Assembly: GCA_016195765.1 (NCBI GenBank)
Contig: JACPYZ010000068.1
Location: 1 to 15,435 of the forward strand
Origin: Candidatus Curtissbacteria bacterium
Lineage (GTDB): Bacteria > Patescibacteriota > Microgenomatia > Curtissbacterales > GWA2-41-24
DNA: 15,435 nucleotides
Direction: 5' to 3'
Positions 1 to 7,514 of this stretch are shown here, piece after piece. Under the pieces are notes generated by a model. That model had not been told where the DNA came from, did no database searches, and worked only from the letters and a program-made list of their open reading frames with translations. Made by a program: the position numbers and the translations under genes. The stretch's first letter is position 1. Every line of letters starts with the position of its first letter.

Positions 1-60
1 GAAAGTTTTTCAAGTGTGCCGTTTAACAAATATTTAGAACTGTATGAGCAAGCAAAATAA
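1..60 (+). CDS. 3' tail of an upstream gene (partial)
   Basis: Reading from base 1 gives 19 sense codons ending in TAA at 58-60. The peptide ends FNKYLELYEQAK, which looks like an ordinary soluble C-terminus. The other two forward frames hit stops at 24-26 and 35-37, so this is the only frame that can carry a gene into the next start. It would overlap the following ATG at 44 by 17 bases, in keeping with the overlaps at every later junction of this block. Nothing can be said about function; a further glycosyltransferase is only a guess from context. Confidence 0.4.
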   Translation, partial: ESFSSVPFNKYLELYEQAK

Positions 61-1141
61 TATAGGTGTTTTTTTGGCAATCGGAGAAAGCCTTACAGAT
101 CTTAAACAAAAAGGCCAACTAGACAGGCTCATTGCCTACAATATTAAAGCTTACAAAAAATCCTTCAATAAAGTTTATATATTTTCATACTGTAATGAAG
201 ATCTAGTCCTACCAAATAATTGTTATCTAATTCCAAACAAATATAACATGCATCGCTTTTTTTACGCTTTACTTTTGCCTTTTGTTAATAAAAATGTAAT
301 TGAGAAGTGCGATGTTAGTAGGGGCTTGCAAATAACGGGAGCAATTCCAGCAGCGATCTCCAAAATACTTTACGGAATTCCTTACGTGGTAAATTACGGT
401 TACAACTATAGTGATTTTGCAAAAATGGAGGGTAAAAATTTGCAGGCCTTTCTTTTTAAATTAATAAAATATCCACTTTTAAAATTTGCGGACAATGTTA
501 TTATCACGACGAGTTCATTAAAAAACCAAATTAAATATGTTAAATTTTCTAAAATTCATTTAATACCAAACGGTGTAGATCTAAAATTATTCAAAATTGC
601 CAAGAGCAAAGAAAATTCCGAACTGAATATTGTCTATTTAGGTCGCTTAGAAGAGCAAAAGAATCTTAAAAACTTAATTAAAGCCTGCTCTCTATTAAAA
701 TTCAGATACAAATTAACAATATTCGGGAATGGCACACTAAAAAATGATCTTACGAGTCTGGCGAAGAGCCTAAAAGTAAACTTAAGTATTCAGCCACCAG
801 TTACTTACAGCCAGATTCCAGATATTTTTACAAAATCAGATATCTTTACTTTAGTTTCATATAAAGAAGGGAACCCTAAGATATTAATAGAGGCGATGGC
901 TTGCGGAAAAGCAATAGTGGCGTCAAGAGTAGAAGGCATAAAAGAACTAATTAAAAACAACGAGAGCGGATTATTAACTTCAACATCGGACTTCGATATC
1001 TCAAAAGCTCTTGTCAAATTAAAGAGTAAAACCACTCGGGAAAAATTAGGTAAAAAAGCCAGATTCTTTGTTGCTCAAAACTTTGATATTGAAAAATTGC
1101 TTGCGTTAGAAACAACTCTGCTTAAAACAACAGTAAGATGA
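44..1141 (+). CDS. GT4-family glycosyltransferase (GT-B fold)
   Basis: A 365-residue cytoplasmic glycosyltransferase, normal length for GT4, predicted to move a sugar from a nucleotide-sugar donor onto a growing lipid-linked surface glycan. The N-terminal acceptor half is residues 1-170. The linker IHLIPNGVDLKLF (171-183) is the classic GT4 junction. The donor domain follows, with VYLGRLEEQKN (197-207) and IFGNG (226-230). The retaining-GT4 E-x7-E motif is E275/E283 within EGNPKILIEAMACGKAIVAS (275-294). No membrane segment or signal peptide is evident. There is no Shine-Dalgarno before ATG 44; the start rests on the typical N-terminus and the overlap with the preceding reading frame. Its TGA overlaps the next ATG (ATGA at 1138-1141), so the two are probably co-translated. 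Donor and acceptor cannot be read from the sequence. Confidence 0.88.
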   Translation: MSKQNNIGVFLAIGESLTDLKQKGQLDRLIAYNIKAYKKSFNKVYIFSYCNEDLVLPNNCYLIPNKYNMHRFFYALLLPFVNKNVIEKCDVSRGLQITGAIPAAISKILYGIPYVVNYGYNYSDFAKMEGKNLQAFLFKLIKYPLLKFADNVIITTSSLKNQIKYVKFSKIHLIPNGVDLKLFKIAKSKENSELNIVYLGRLEEQKNLKNLIKACSLLKFRYKLTIFGNGTLKNDLTSLAKSLKVNLSIQPPVTYSQIPDIFTKSDIFTLVSYKEGNPKILIEAMACGKAIVASRVEGIKELIKNNESGLLTSTSDFDISKALVKLKSKTTREKLGKKARFFVAQNFDIEKLLALETTLLKTTVR

Positions 1142-2232
1142 AAGAAAGCAGAATACTTTTTGTTTATAGAACTCCAAGAAAACATGTTTTAGAAAGTTGG
1201 GAAAAAGCTAAAATGCCAGATAGCCTTTTATTTGGAGCAAACCATCTAATAAAAAAAGGATACAAAATAGATTTTTTCGATTCGTCATATAGCATTTTTA
1301 ATCCTTTCCATCCATTATTTTATCCTCTCGAACACTCAATAATTCACAAGGTGGGTATGGGATTTAAAATTGATCAAGCAATAAGACTAATGCCAAAGCT
1401 TAGAGATTACGACATCATTGTTGCAACAGGTGACTCGGCGGGCTTGCCAATTCTTGCTTTGAAATACTGTGGAGTCGTAAAAACGCCAATAATTTTTATG
1501 ACGGCAGGCTTGGCAGGCGCGTTAAAAGGCAACGAAAATTCTTGGGTAGGCAAATTCTATAAGAAAATACTAAGAATGCCCGATGTGTTCACTGCTTACT
1601 CTCAAATAGAAATAGATTTTTTTGTAAAGAAAATGGGAATACCCAAGGGCAAGATTGAATATATGCCTTTAGGTACGGATTGGGACTATTTTTCAAAAAA
1701 ACAGAAGCGAAAAACAACCAAAAACGTAATTTGCGCCGTAGGTGTAGATTCAGGAAGAGACTACGGCACACTTTTCAGAGCAGTTGAGGATTTACCATAT
1801 GAAATCGAAGTTGCTTGTCATCCCTCAAACATTAAAGGATTGAAAATCCCAAATAACGTAAAAGTTCATTTAAATGCGCCAATTACAGAAGTAAAAGAGA
1901 TATTTGATAGGTCGTTGATATCGATTGTTCCTTGCTATGAAAGATTTAGATCTGCAGGCCAAATGGTCATATTGGAATCGGGTTCCGCTGGTCTTCCTGT
2001 TATTGCTTCTAAAATAGCTGGTATAACCAGTGCCTTTAAGTTCAAAAATAAAAAAGAAATTTTATTTTTTGAACCTGAAAATGCCGATGACCTTCGAAAT
2101 AAAATAAAATTACTGATTCAAAAACCGAAAACAGCTCAGATGCTTGGAAAAAGTATTTCACAAACTATTCACCGTGATTACACAACTAAGGTCCTTGCAC
2201 GTAATCTTGCATCATATATAGACAATTTATAA
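1138..2232 (+). CDS. GT4-like glycosyltransferase
   Basis: A 364-residue GT-B glycosyltransferase. The Rossmann-like N-terminal half covers about residues 1-175 and contains YDIIVATGDSAGLPIL (91-106). The hinge MPLGTDWDYF (176-185) resembles the GT4 'PNGVD..F' linker. The donor half has AVGVDSGRDYGTLFRAV (200-216), typical of a GT4 subgroup with a GRDY-T-L motif, and GQMVILESGSAGLPVIAS (274-291). The last is the counterpart of the nucleotide-binding E-x-MA-x-G-x-P segment, with E280 as the conserved glutamate. The upstream acidic residue of a strict E-x7-E pair is replaced (RFRSAGQ), so its donor may differ from that of the preceding gene. It starts on the stop codon of that gene and ends at TAATG, where its last base is the first base of the next start. 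The role is inferred: extension of the same glycan on the cytoplasmic face. Confidence 0.82.
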   Translation: MKESRILFVYRTPRKHVLESWEKAKMPDSLLFGANHLIKKGYKIDFFDSSYSIFNPFHPLFYPLEHSIIHKVGMGFKIDQAIRLMPKLRDYDIIVATGDSAGLPILALKYCGVVKTPIIFMTAGLAGALKGNENSWVGKFYKKILRMPDVFTAYSQIEIDFFVKKMGIPKGKIEYMPLGTDWDYFSKKQKRKTTKNVICAVGVDSGRDYGTLFRAVEDLPYEIEVACHPSNIKGLKIPNNVKVHLNAPITEVKEIFDRSLISIVPCYERFRSAGQMVILESGSAGLPVIASKIAGITSAFKFKNKKEILFFEPENADDLRNKIKLLIQKPKTAQMLGKSISQTIHRDYTTKVLARNLASYIDNL

Positions 2233-3938
2233 TGAGCAAATTTATTCAAGCACTGTTGGTAATCACTGTTTCTCTAATATATGGCTTACCGAATCTTATA
2301 TTATTTTCAAAACTTGGCAACAATTACACACCTTTTACTCTTTCTGTAAAATCTCCTATTGCCCGTGATAAAACTTATGCTTATGGCCCAGAAGCGAATT
2401 TTATTTTGAATAATAAAAGCTTTCTAAAAGAAGTTTATGTTGAAGAATATAAAAATTCACCAACGCCGTTTATGGGGGAAACGGCACCTGCCGTTGTGGT
2501 AGCAGCTTTAGCGGCTGTATTAGGATCTCTCGAGCGAGCTTTCATTGTCTCCGATTTTATCTTCCCGCCGCTTATATTTTTAGCTTTTTTGCAAATATGT
2601 AGGATTTTTATAAAGAATAAGTGGCTGGCACTAAGCACGGCATTTGTAACAATCACATCTAGAGATTTTATTGCAGTAATTCCTTATCCTGATGAGATTT
2701 TTAAATACTTAACGGTTCAGGAGAATCAAAATTATTTACTTTATTTTTCTAGATCATTCCATCCGCAAGTCAGCTTCCTATTTTTAATTTCAGCCATTTT
2801 ATTAGTTTTTAAGGTCGTACAAAATCCAACAAAATATAAATGGATTGTTTTGTTAGGAATTTGTTTTGGATTGGTTTTCTATTCGTACATTTTCTACTGG
2901 ACATTGCTTGTTTTCTTTTATTCTATTTTGTTTTTTTACTTCTTAATAAAAAAAGATATACAAACCGTGAAATCCTTGTTTTTATCTGGGGCAATCGCAC
3001 TATTCATTTCTTCTTTTTACTTAATCAATATGATCTACTTCTATCAACTACCTTTTATAAACGATTTCGTTGCCAAATCATCCCTTGATAATGTCCCCGT
3101 GCCACTAATGTTGCTAAGATACTTATTTTTAATACTTACGCTTCTTTTGGTGGTCAAGAATAAGAACAAACAGTTTGCTGTACTAGTTAGTCTTCTTTGT
3201 GCGGGTGTATTTATTACTCCCATTTCTAAATTTCTGATAGGTCAAGACCTGGAGACACTCCATTATTTAAGAAGAGCCATAATGCCATTTGCCACAATCG
3301 CGCTTTCTGTTATTTTATATAATTTTTTCAAAAAGAAAGAGACATTTTTAAAAATTAGCGCCTTTTTGATATTTATTATCTTTTTCGCTTTTTCCCTGGC
3401 AACACAACAAATTGCGACAGAAAAAATAATTGGAGCACATATTCGAGATGTTAACCTAGAGGCAGTTATGCATTGGCTTAACACCAATACCCAAAAATCT
3501 ACAGTCGTAGGCTCCATAAATACTGACTTCTCTTCGCTAATCCCTCTGTATACCAATGATAAAGTTTACGTTCCCCCAGCAGATAGGACACTGACGCCTA
3601 CGTATGAAGGGGTGGAAAGGTATAAAATACTTTCCGAGATCTTAGGCATAAACATTTCAGTTCAAAAGCAAAAATTAGCGGATCAAGTTTCCTACTTCTT
3701 TATTTACCAATCGTACAATCAGAATAGAAATTTAGATCCGAACTCTCCTCGAAAACAACAGGCGGATAGACAAATCGATACCTTGTCAGCCGGTAATGCT
3801 TGGAAGCAAAAAGTCAAAAGCTACAAACTGGATTATGTCGTAGTTACGCCAAGTGAATTAAAGGAAATTTCACCAAACATGAATTATCTAAGTTTTGTAA
3901 CTTCTATAAACGAATATCTTATTTTTAGAATCAAATGA
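2232..3938 (+). CDS. Polytopic membrane protein with soluble C-terminal domain, GT-C-like
   Basis: I do not recognise a named family. The protein has 568 residues. A hydrophobic N-terminal helix (about 5-26) is followed by a polar extracytoplasmic-type loop (about 30-80), then many hydrophobic segments (roughly 85-125, 180-240, 245-275, 290-335, 345-395). Residues 400-568 form a soluble tail. This is the layout of GT-C glycosyltransferases that use lipid-phosphate sugars outside the membrane; acidic loop residues such as D46 and E54 could play the catalytic role, but no family motif is certain. The tail has HWLNTNTQKSTVV (414-426) and ends with a DYVVVTP strand and a short hydrophobic finish. 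The same ending style recurs in the proteins at 4654-6198 and 7515-9026. It overlaps the previous gene by one base and the next by four (ATGA). It could instead be a non-enzymatic membrane protein of the glycan export machinery. Confidence 0.75.
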   Translation: MSKFIQALLVITVSLIYGLPNLILFSKLGNNYTPFTLSVKSPIARDKTYAYGPEANFILNNKSFLKEVYVEEYKNSPTPFMGETAPAVVVAALAAVLGSLERAFIVSDFIFPPLIFLAFLQICRIFIKNKWLALSTAFVTITSRDFIAVIPYPDEIFKYLTVQENQNYLLYFSRSFHPQVSFLFLISAILLVFKVVQNPTKYKWIVLLGICFGLVFYSYIFYWTLLVFFYSILFFYFLIKKDIQTVKSLFLSGAIALFISSFYLINMIYFYQLPFINDFVAKSSLDNVPVPLMLLRYLFLILTLLLVVKNKNKQFAVLVSLLCAGVFITPISKFLIGQDLETLHYLRRAIMPFATIALSVILYNFFKKKETFLKISAFLIFIIFFAFSLATQQIATEKIIGAHIRDVNLEAVMHWLNTNTQKSTVVGSINTDFSSLIPLYTNDKVYVPPADRTLTPTYEGVERYKILSEILGINISVQKQKLADQVSYFFIYQSYNQNRNLDPNSPRKQQADRQIDTLSAGNAWKQKVKSYKLDYVVVTPSELKEISPNMNYLSFVTSINEYLIFRIK

Positions 3939-4666
3939 AGAAAAACGCTTATACAGAAATGTTTGATAACGAAATTGATCATGGTTGGTACGTTGGAACC
4001 AGAAAATTAGCAGCCAAAACAGTCGAAAATCTCATAAGTAAAAAAGTCAAAATACTAGATCTAGGATGTGGCACTGGGGGAACGATGAAATATTTTATAA
4101 AAAGAGGATATAGAAATATCTACGGAATAGACAATTCCAAGTATGCCATTAGCTTTTGTAAAAAAAGAGGAATAAAAAATGTAAGGCTGGGAGATGTCAA
4201 TAAAATTCCGTTTGAAGACAAAAGTTTTGATGCGATTATTTGTTTGGATGTTCTTTACCATAAGGGAGTCGATTTGGAAAAAGCTCCGAAGGAAATCTTT
4301 AGGGTTCTCAAAGAGGGTGGATTTTTATATTCACAAGAACCAGCCTACGACTGGCTAAAAAGCAAACACGACGAGGCGATAGAAACTGGGAAAAGATTCA
4401 CAAAAAGTGAGATTTCAAATATTTTTAAGAAGAACAACTTCATCAAAATCAAAACTTCCTACTTTAATACATTGTTAGCAATACCAATTTTTGTTTCAAG
4501 AATTAAGGACAATATTACAAAGTCTGATACCGAAAAATCTGATGTGAGAAAAATGTCAAATATCGCCAACAATCTGATTTATTTATCACTCACAATAGAA
4601 ACTTACTTTCTAAAGCTTTTTTCATTACCGTTTGGAATATCAATTATAAGCGTATGGAAAAAGTAA
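3935..4666 (+). CDS. Class I SAM-dependent methyltransferase
   Basis: A 243-residue Rossmann-fold methyltransferase. Motif I is ILDLGCGTGG (40-49) for S-adenosylmethionine binding. The strand-2 acidic residue is D66 in IYGIDNSKYAISFCKKRG (63-79). GDVNKIPFEDKSFDAIICLD (86-105) matches the post-I/motif III region, and a 'FRVLKEGGFLY' segment follows, the usual strand after the catalytic face. This is the ubiquinone/menaquinone-methylase-like group that also contains many sugar and lipid O-methyltransferases. Embedded between glycosyltransferases, it most likely methylates a sugar of the glycan or its lipid carrier; the substrate is not readable. The C-terminal 40 residues are rather hydrophobic and may touch the membrane. 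It overlaps its neighbours by 4 bases upstream and 13 bases downstream, so independent expression is unlikely. Confidence 0.87.
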   Translation: MKKNAYTEMFDNEIDHGWYVGTRKLAAKTVENLISKKVKILDLGCGTGGTMKYFIKRGYRNIYGIDNSKYAISFCKKRGIKNVRLGDVNKIPFEDKSFDAIICLDVLYHKGVDLEKAPKEIFRVLKEGGFLYSQEPAYDWLKSKHDEAIETGKRFTKSEISNIFKKNNFIKIKTSYFNTLLAIPIFVSRIKDNITKSDTEKSDVRKMSNIANNLIYLSLTIETYFLKLFSLPFGISIISVWKK

Positions 4667-6198
4667 AAGAAGTTATTTTGGTTAGCTTTATTTCTCTAGT
4701 ATCCACATTGATTGCGGGTTACAATTTTGCCATTTCCGATCAACAAATTTTTATACCCTATATCTTGAAATTCCAGGACCCCAGTCTTTTTAAGGAAGAC
4801 AGCCTCTTTTCCCAGTTCAGTGCAAACGCCTCATTGTTTTATCAAACATTTGCCTTTTTGACAAAATACACGGACATTCAGCTAATCTTTTTTGCATGTT
4901 TCACAATCGCAAAAGCAATTTTGTTTATAGGCATTTACTATTTGTCAAAATCCATATTCAAAAATAGAAATATTGCCCTATTGTCTCTTCTGCCTTTTAT
5001 AATACCGAAATTTATTGGTGGTACAGCGACACTAACTTTTGATTCATTTTTTGGCTACAGGTCAATCGGACAAATTTTTTTAGTATTTTATCTTCTATTT
5101 ATTATAAAAAAAAGGTTTGTATTCTCATCGCTAACTGGTGCTTTATGTTTGTTTATCCATCCACTATCAATCATTCCAAGTCTTCCGCTTTTGCCAATTC
5201 TAATTTTTAAAAACTCAAAAAACAAGATAAAAGATTTATTAATTTTTACAGTTTTCACAGTAACTTTTGTATTTTTTTATCAACTCACGTTCAAAACAGA
5301 TCAAAATCTATTTGTTCATTCCCCAAAATGGCTTTCTATTATAAGGGCCAGAGACAACTATATTTTTATGAGTCAGTGGCAGCTTTTAGGGTGGCTATCT
5401 CTTTGCATGTACATAGTTCTGATAGGGATATACACAAAATTTTCAAAAGTACATAAAAAATCAGATATAGTATTAATTTCCTTAATATCATTATTTATGG
5501 CGACTGTTGCCAGCTTAGGTTTAGACTTTTTTCAACTTCCAGGGTTGGCTAAGTTTCAACTCGTTAGAGCTGTGATCCCCATTGGAATCTTTGGGCTGAT
5601 TGTTTCACCATCGCTTTTAATGTTTAAAAATAAAACTAACAGATTCTTCGGGTTTATTTCTTTTGTGACACTTTCTCTTAACTTGTTTTACGTATTCTTA
5701 ATAAGTACCGTTATCCTAATTATTCTAGCCTCAAGAGAAAAAGGAACATTCACACAGATTGTTCCGGACAAACTTGTAAGCCTCTGGGTTGTCACAATAG
5801 CATTTGGGTTTTTCTTAAACACATTCTATTTCAGAAATGCAATTCAGTTTCCACTTCAGCCAAACGATTGGACTTCAGTTCAAATTTGGTCAAAAAATAA
5901 TACGCCCAAAGAAAGCATATTTATTGTTCCACCCACACTTGCTGGGTTCAGAATCTTTTCAAGCAGAACAATTGTGGGCGATGTTAAGGATGGGGCTGTT
6001 GTGCTTTACAGTGAAGGTTATGCAGAGCACTGGGACAGATTAATGAAAGAACTTGCATATTTTGACAAAATGAACGAAGTAGATTTTAAAACTTTTAGCA
6101 AAATGCAAAGATATGATTATATTGTCACCCCAAAACCTCAAAAGTTAAACTTTCCAGTCATCTACCAAAATAACTCTTACACAGTTTATAAAATATGA
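4654..6198 (+). CDS. Polytopic membrane protein, GT-C-like, second copy of the architecture
   Basis: A 514-residue membrane protein, not assignable to a named family by eye. The N-terminal helix (about 7-26) is followed by a loop with SDQQIFIPYILKFQDPSLF (28-46) and nearby KEDS. This 'polar pair, P, then DP-L/Y' loop is a pattern I associate with uncharacterised membrane glycosyltransferase-like proteins. Roughly ten hydrophobic segments follow up to about residue 395. The soluble tail contains WTSVQIWSKNNTPKE, then VPPTLAGFRIFSSRTIVGD, and ends YDYIVTPKPQKL...TVYKI. The layout matches the protein at 2232-3938, but I see no close sequence identity. The start lies 13 bases inside the methyltransferase gene, the longest overlap in the block, and the stop forms ATGA with the next gene. 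Inference: an extracytoplasmic glycosyltransferase or a glycan-assembly membrane protein. Confidence 0.74.
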   Translation: MEKVKEVILVSFISLVSTLIAGYNFAISDQQIFIPYILKFQDPSLFKEDSLFSQFSANASLFYQTFAFLTKYTDIQLIFFACFTIAKAILFIGIYYLSKSIFKNRNIALLSLLPFIIPKFIGGTATLTFDSFFGYRSIGQIFLVFYLLFIIKKRFVFSSLTGALCLFIHPLSIIPSLPLLPILIFKNSKNKIKDLLIFTVFTVTFVFFYQLTFKTDQNLFVHSPKWLSIIRARDNYIFMSQWQLLGWLSLCMYIVLIGIYTKFSKVHKKSDIVLISLISLFMATVASLGLDFFQLPGLAKFQLVRAVIPIGIFGLIVSPSLLMFKNKTNRFFGFISFVTLSLNLFYVFLISTVILIILASREKGTFTQIVPDKLVSLWVVTIAFGFFLNTFYFRNAIQFPLQPNDWTSVQIWSKNNTPKESIFIVPPTLAGFRIFSSRTIVGDVKDGAVVLYSEGYAEHWDRLMKELAYFDKMNEVDFKTFSKMQRYDYIVTPKPQKLNFPVIYQNNSYTVYKI

Positions 6199-7511
6199 AA
6201 ACTGTAACCAAAAAATACAATTCAACAATTGTTTATGCATTTCTTGTTGCACTAGCGCTGGTTGTCAGATTAATTTTGATGTCTATTGCAGCCCACAACG
6301 ATCTTTTTGTTATCAACATGTTTCCTAGCCTCCTCTGGAGGGAAAATGTTGTAGATATACTTTCCTATTCAAAAAACGAAGTGAATAGAGCAGGTTTTTC
6401 TTTTTATCCACCTCTAACGTATTACACTTTGAGTTTGTTTCAATATTCTTACCAATTGTTTTCCGACACTTTTATTCCTTGGACTGATAGTTTAAGGCAT
6501 TTATACGAAGGAGGGTTCCAGGGGAGAGAGGCTGATTACATTAAAATTGTAGCCAATCCAAACCTTCAAAGAGACATATTTCTAGCAAAAACTCCCTACC
6601 TGATTTTTGACATTGGCTGCATATTGTTGCTGATAGTCTATATAAGAAAAAAACTTTTAGACAAAAAAATTCTAATTCTGTGGTTATTTAATCCGGTTCT
6701 CTTGTATGGTGCTTATATTTTTGGTCAATTCGATATCATTCCAACTTTTTTTATTTTGCTGGGATTTTTGTTAATAAGAAAAAGATTCGCCTTAGGGATA
6801 TTAAGTATTGGTGTAGCAGGTGCTTTTAAAAATTATGCATTTGTTTTCATTTTTGTATTGGCGTTTATTTATGGAAAAACCTTATTGGACAAAATAAAAT
6901 TGACAATAGTTGGCTTTATACCAACAATAATTTTTGCCGTTCCTACCTTAATCAATAACCCAAACCAAGCGATTTTTGCTGTTTTTAACAGAATATTAGT
7001 CCAATCAAAAAGGCCTCTTAAAGGGTGGGCACTATACTCACAAATATTGCATTATTTAGCACTCGTGTCTTCATACTTTATAGTAACAATACTTGCGCCA
7101 CTTTTTTCAATAAAAGACAAATGGCGATTATCAATTGGTGTTTGTTGCATACTTATTTTATTAGTTTTAACACTAGCACCAAAAACGTCATTCCATTATT
7201 TATTTTGGACGTTTCCTCTAATTATTTTATGGTTTAGGGAATTTAAAATTTCGGCAATAATACTTGTTGTACAAACAATAAGTTTTGCATCTTATAAAAT
7301 TCTTGCACCAGAATTGCAAGCAGGACTCTTTACTCCTTTGGGACCCGGATTCTATAACCTGCCAACGTTTAATCAGTTAATAGATCAAATAATCCCATAC
7401 AGATTAGTCAGCTCAACTGGTTTTCTGATTTTCTTTTTCTTTAACTTTTGGATAATTTCAACAATTATTCTTAATCTTATTTTTTCAACAGAAATCGCAA
7501 AGAGAAAATAA
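6195..7511 (+). CDS. GT-C fold membrane glycosyltransferase (PIG-M/ALG6 or GT87-like)
   Basis: A 438-residue polytopic membrane protein with clear GT-C character. After the first helix (about 10-32) comes a loop with HND (34-36), where GT-C enzymes place their catalytic acidic residue. The amphipathic loop holds GFSFYPPLTYYTL (67-79). AKTPYLIFDIGC (131-142) is followed by NPVLLYGAYIFGQFDIIPTF (166-185). This 'FNP...GQFD..P' element is characteristic of mannosyltransferase-type GT-C proteins (PIG-M, ALG6/8, GT87/DUF2029). Such enzymes take sugars from polyprenyl-phosphate donors outside the membrane. Unlike its two membrane neighbours, it lacks a long soluble tail. It is the last gene of the plus-strand operon. 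Its TAA lies 3 bases from the stop of the opposing gene, leaving no room for a dedicated terminator. The sugar transferred is unknown. Confidence 0.8.
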   Translation: MKTVTKKYNSTIVYAFLVALALVVRLILMSIAAHNDLFVINMFPSLLWRENVVDILSYSKNEVNRAGFSFYPPLTYYTLSLFQYSYQLFSDTFIPWTDSLRHLYEGGFQGREADYIKIVANPNLQRDIFLAKTPYLIFDIGCILLLIVYIRKKLLDKKILILWLFNPVLLYGAYIFGQFDIIPTFFILLGFLLIRKRFALGILSIGVAGAFKNYAFVFIFVLAFIYGKTLLDKIKLTIVGFIPTIIFAVPTLINNPNQAIFAVFNRILVQSKRPLKGWALYSQILHYLALVSSYFIVTILAPLFSIKDKWRLSIGVCCILILLVLTLAPKTSFHYLFWTFPLIILWFREFKISAIILVVQTISFASYKILAPELQAGLFTPLGPGFYNLPTFNQLIDQIIPYRLVSSTGFLIFFFFNFWIISTIILNLIFSTEIAKRK

Positions 7512-7514
7512 CAA

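Noticed and set aside
2840..3088. An 82-codon plus-strand frame within 2232-3938, rich in F and L
   Set aside because: It is an out-of-frame reading of hydrophobic codons of the membrane protein, with no independent start signal.
3263..3556. A 97-codon minus-strand open frame inside the membrane protein gene at 2232-3938
   Set aside because: It lies wholly antisense to a convincing gene, has no recognisable domain or ribosome binding site, and looks like chance in AT-rich coding sequence.
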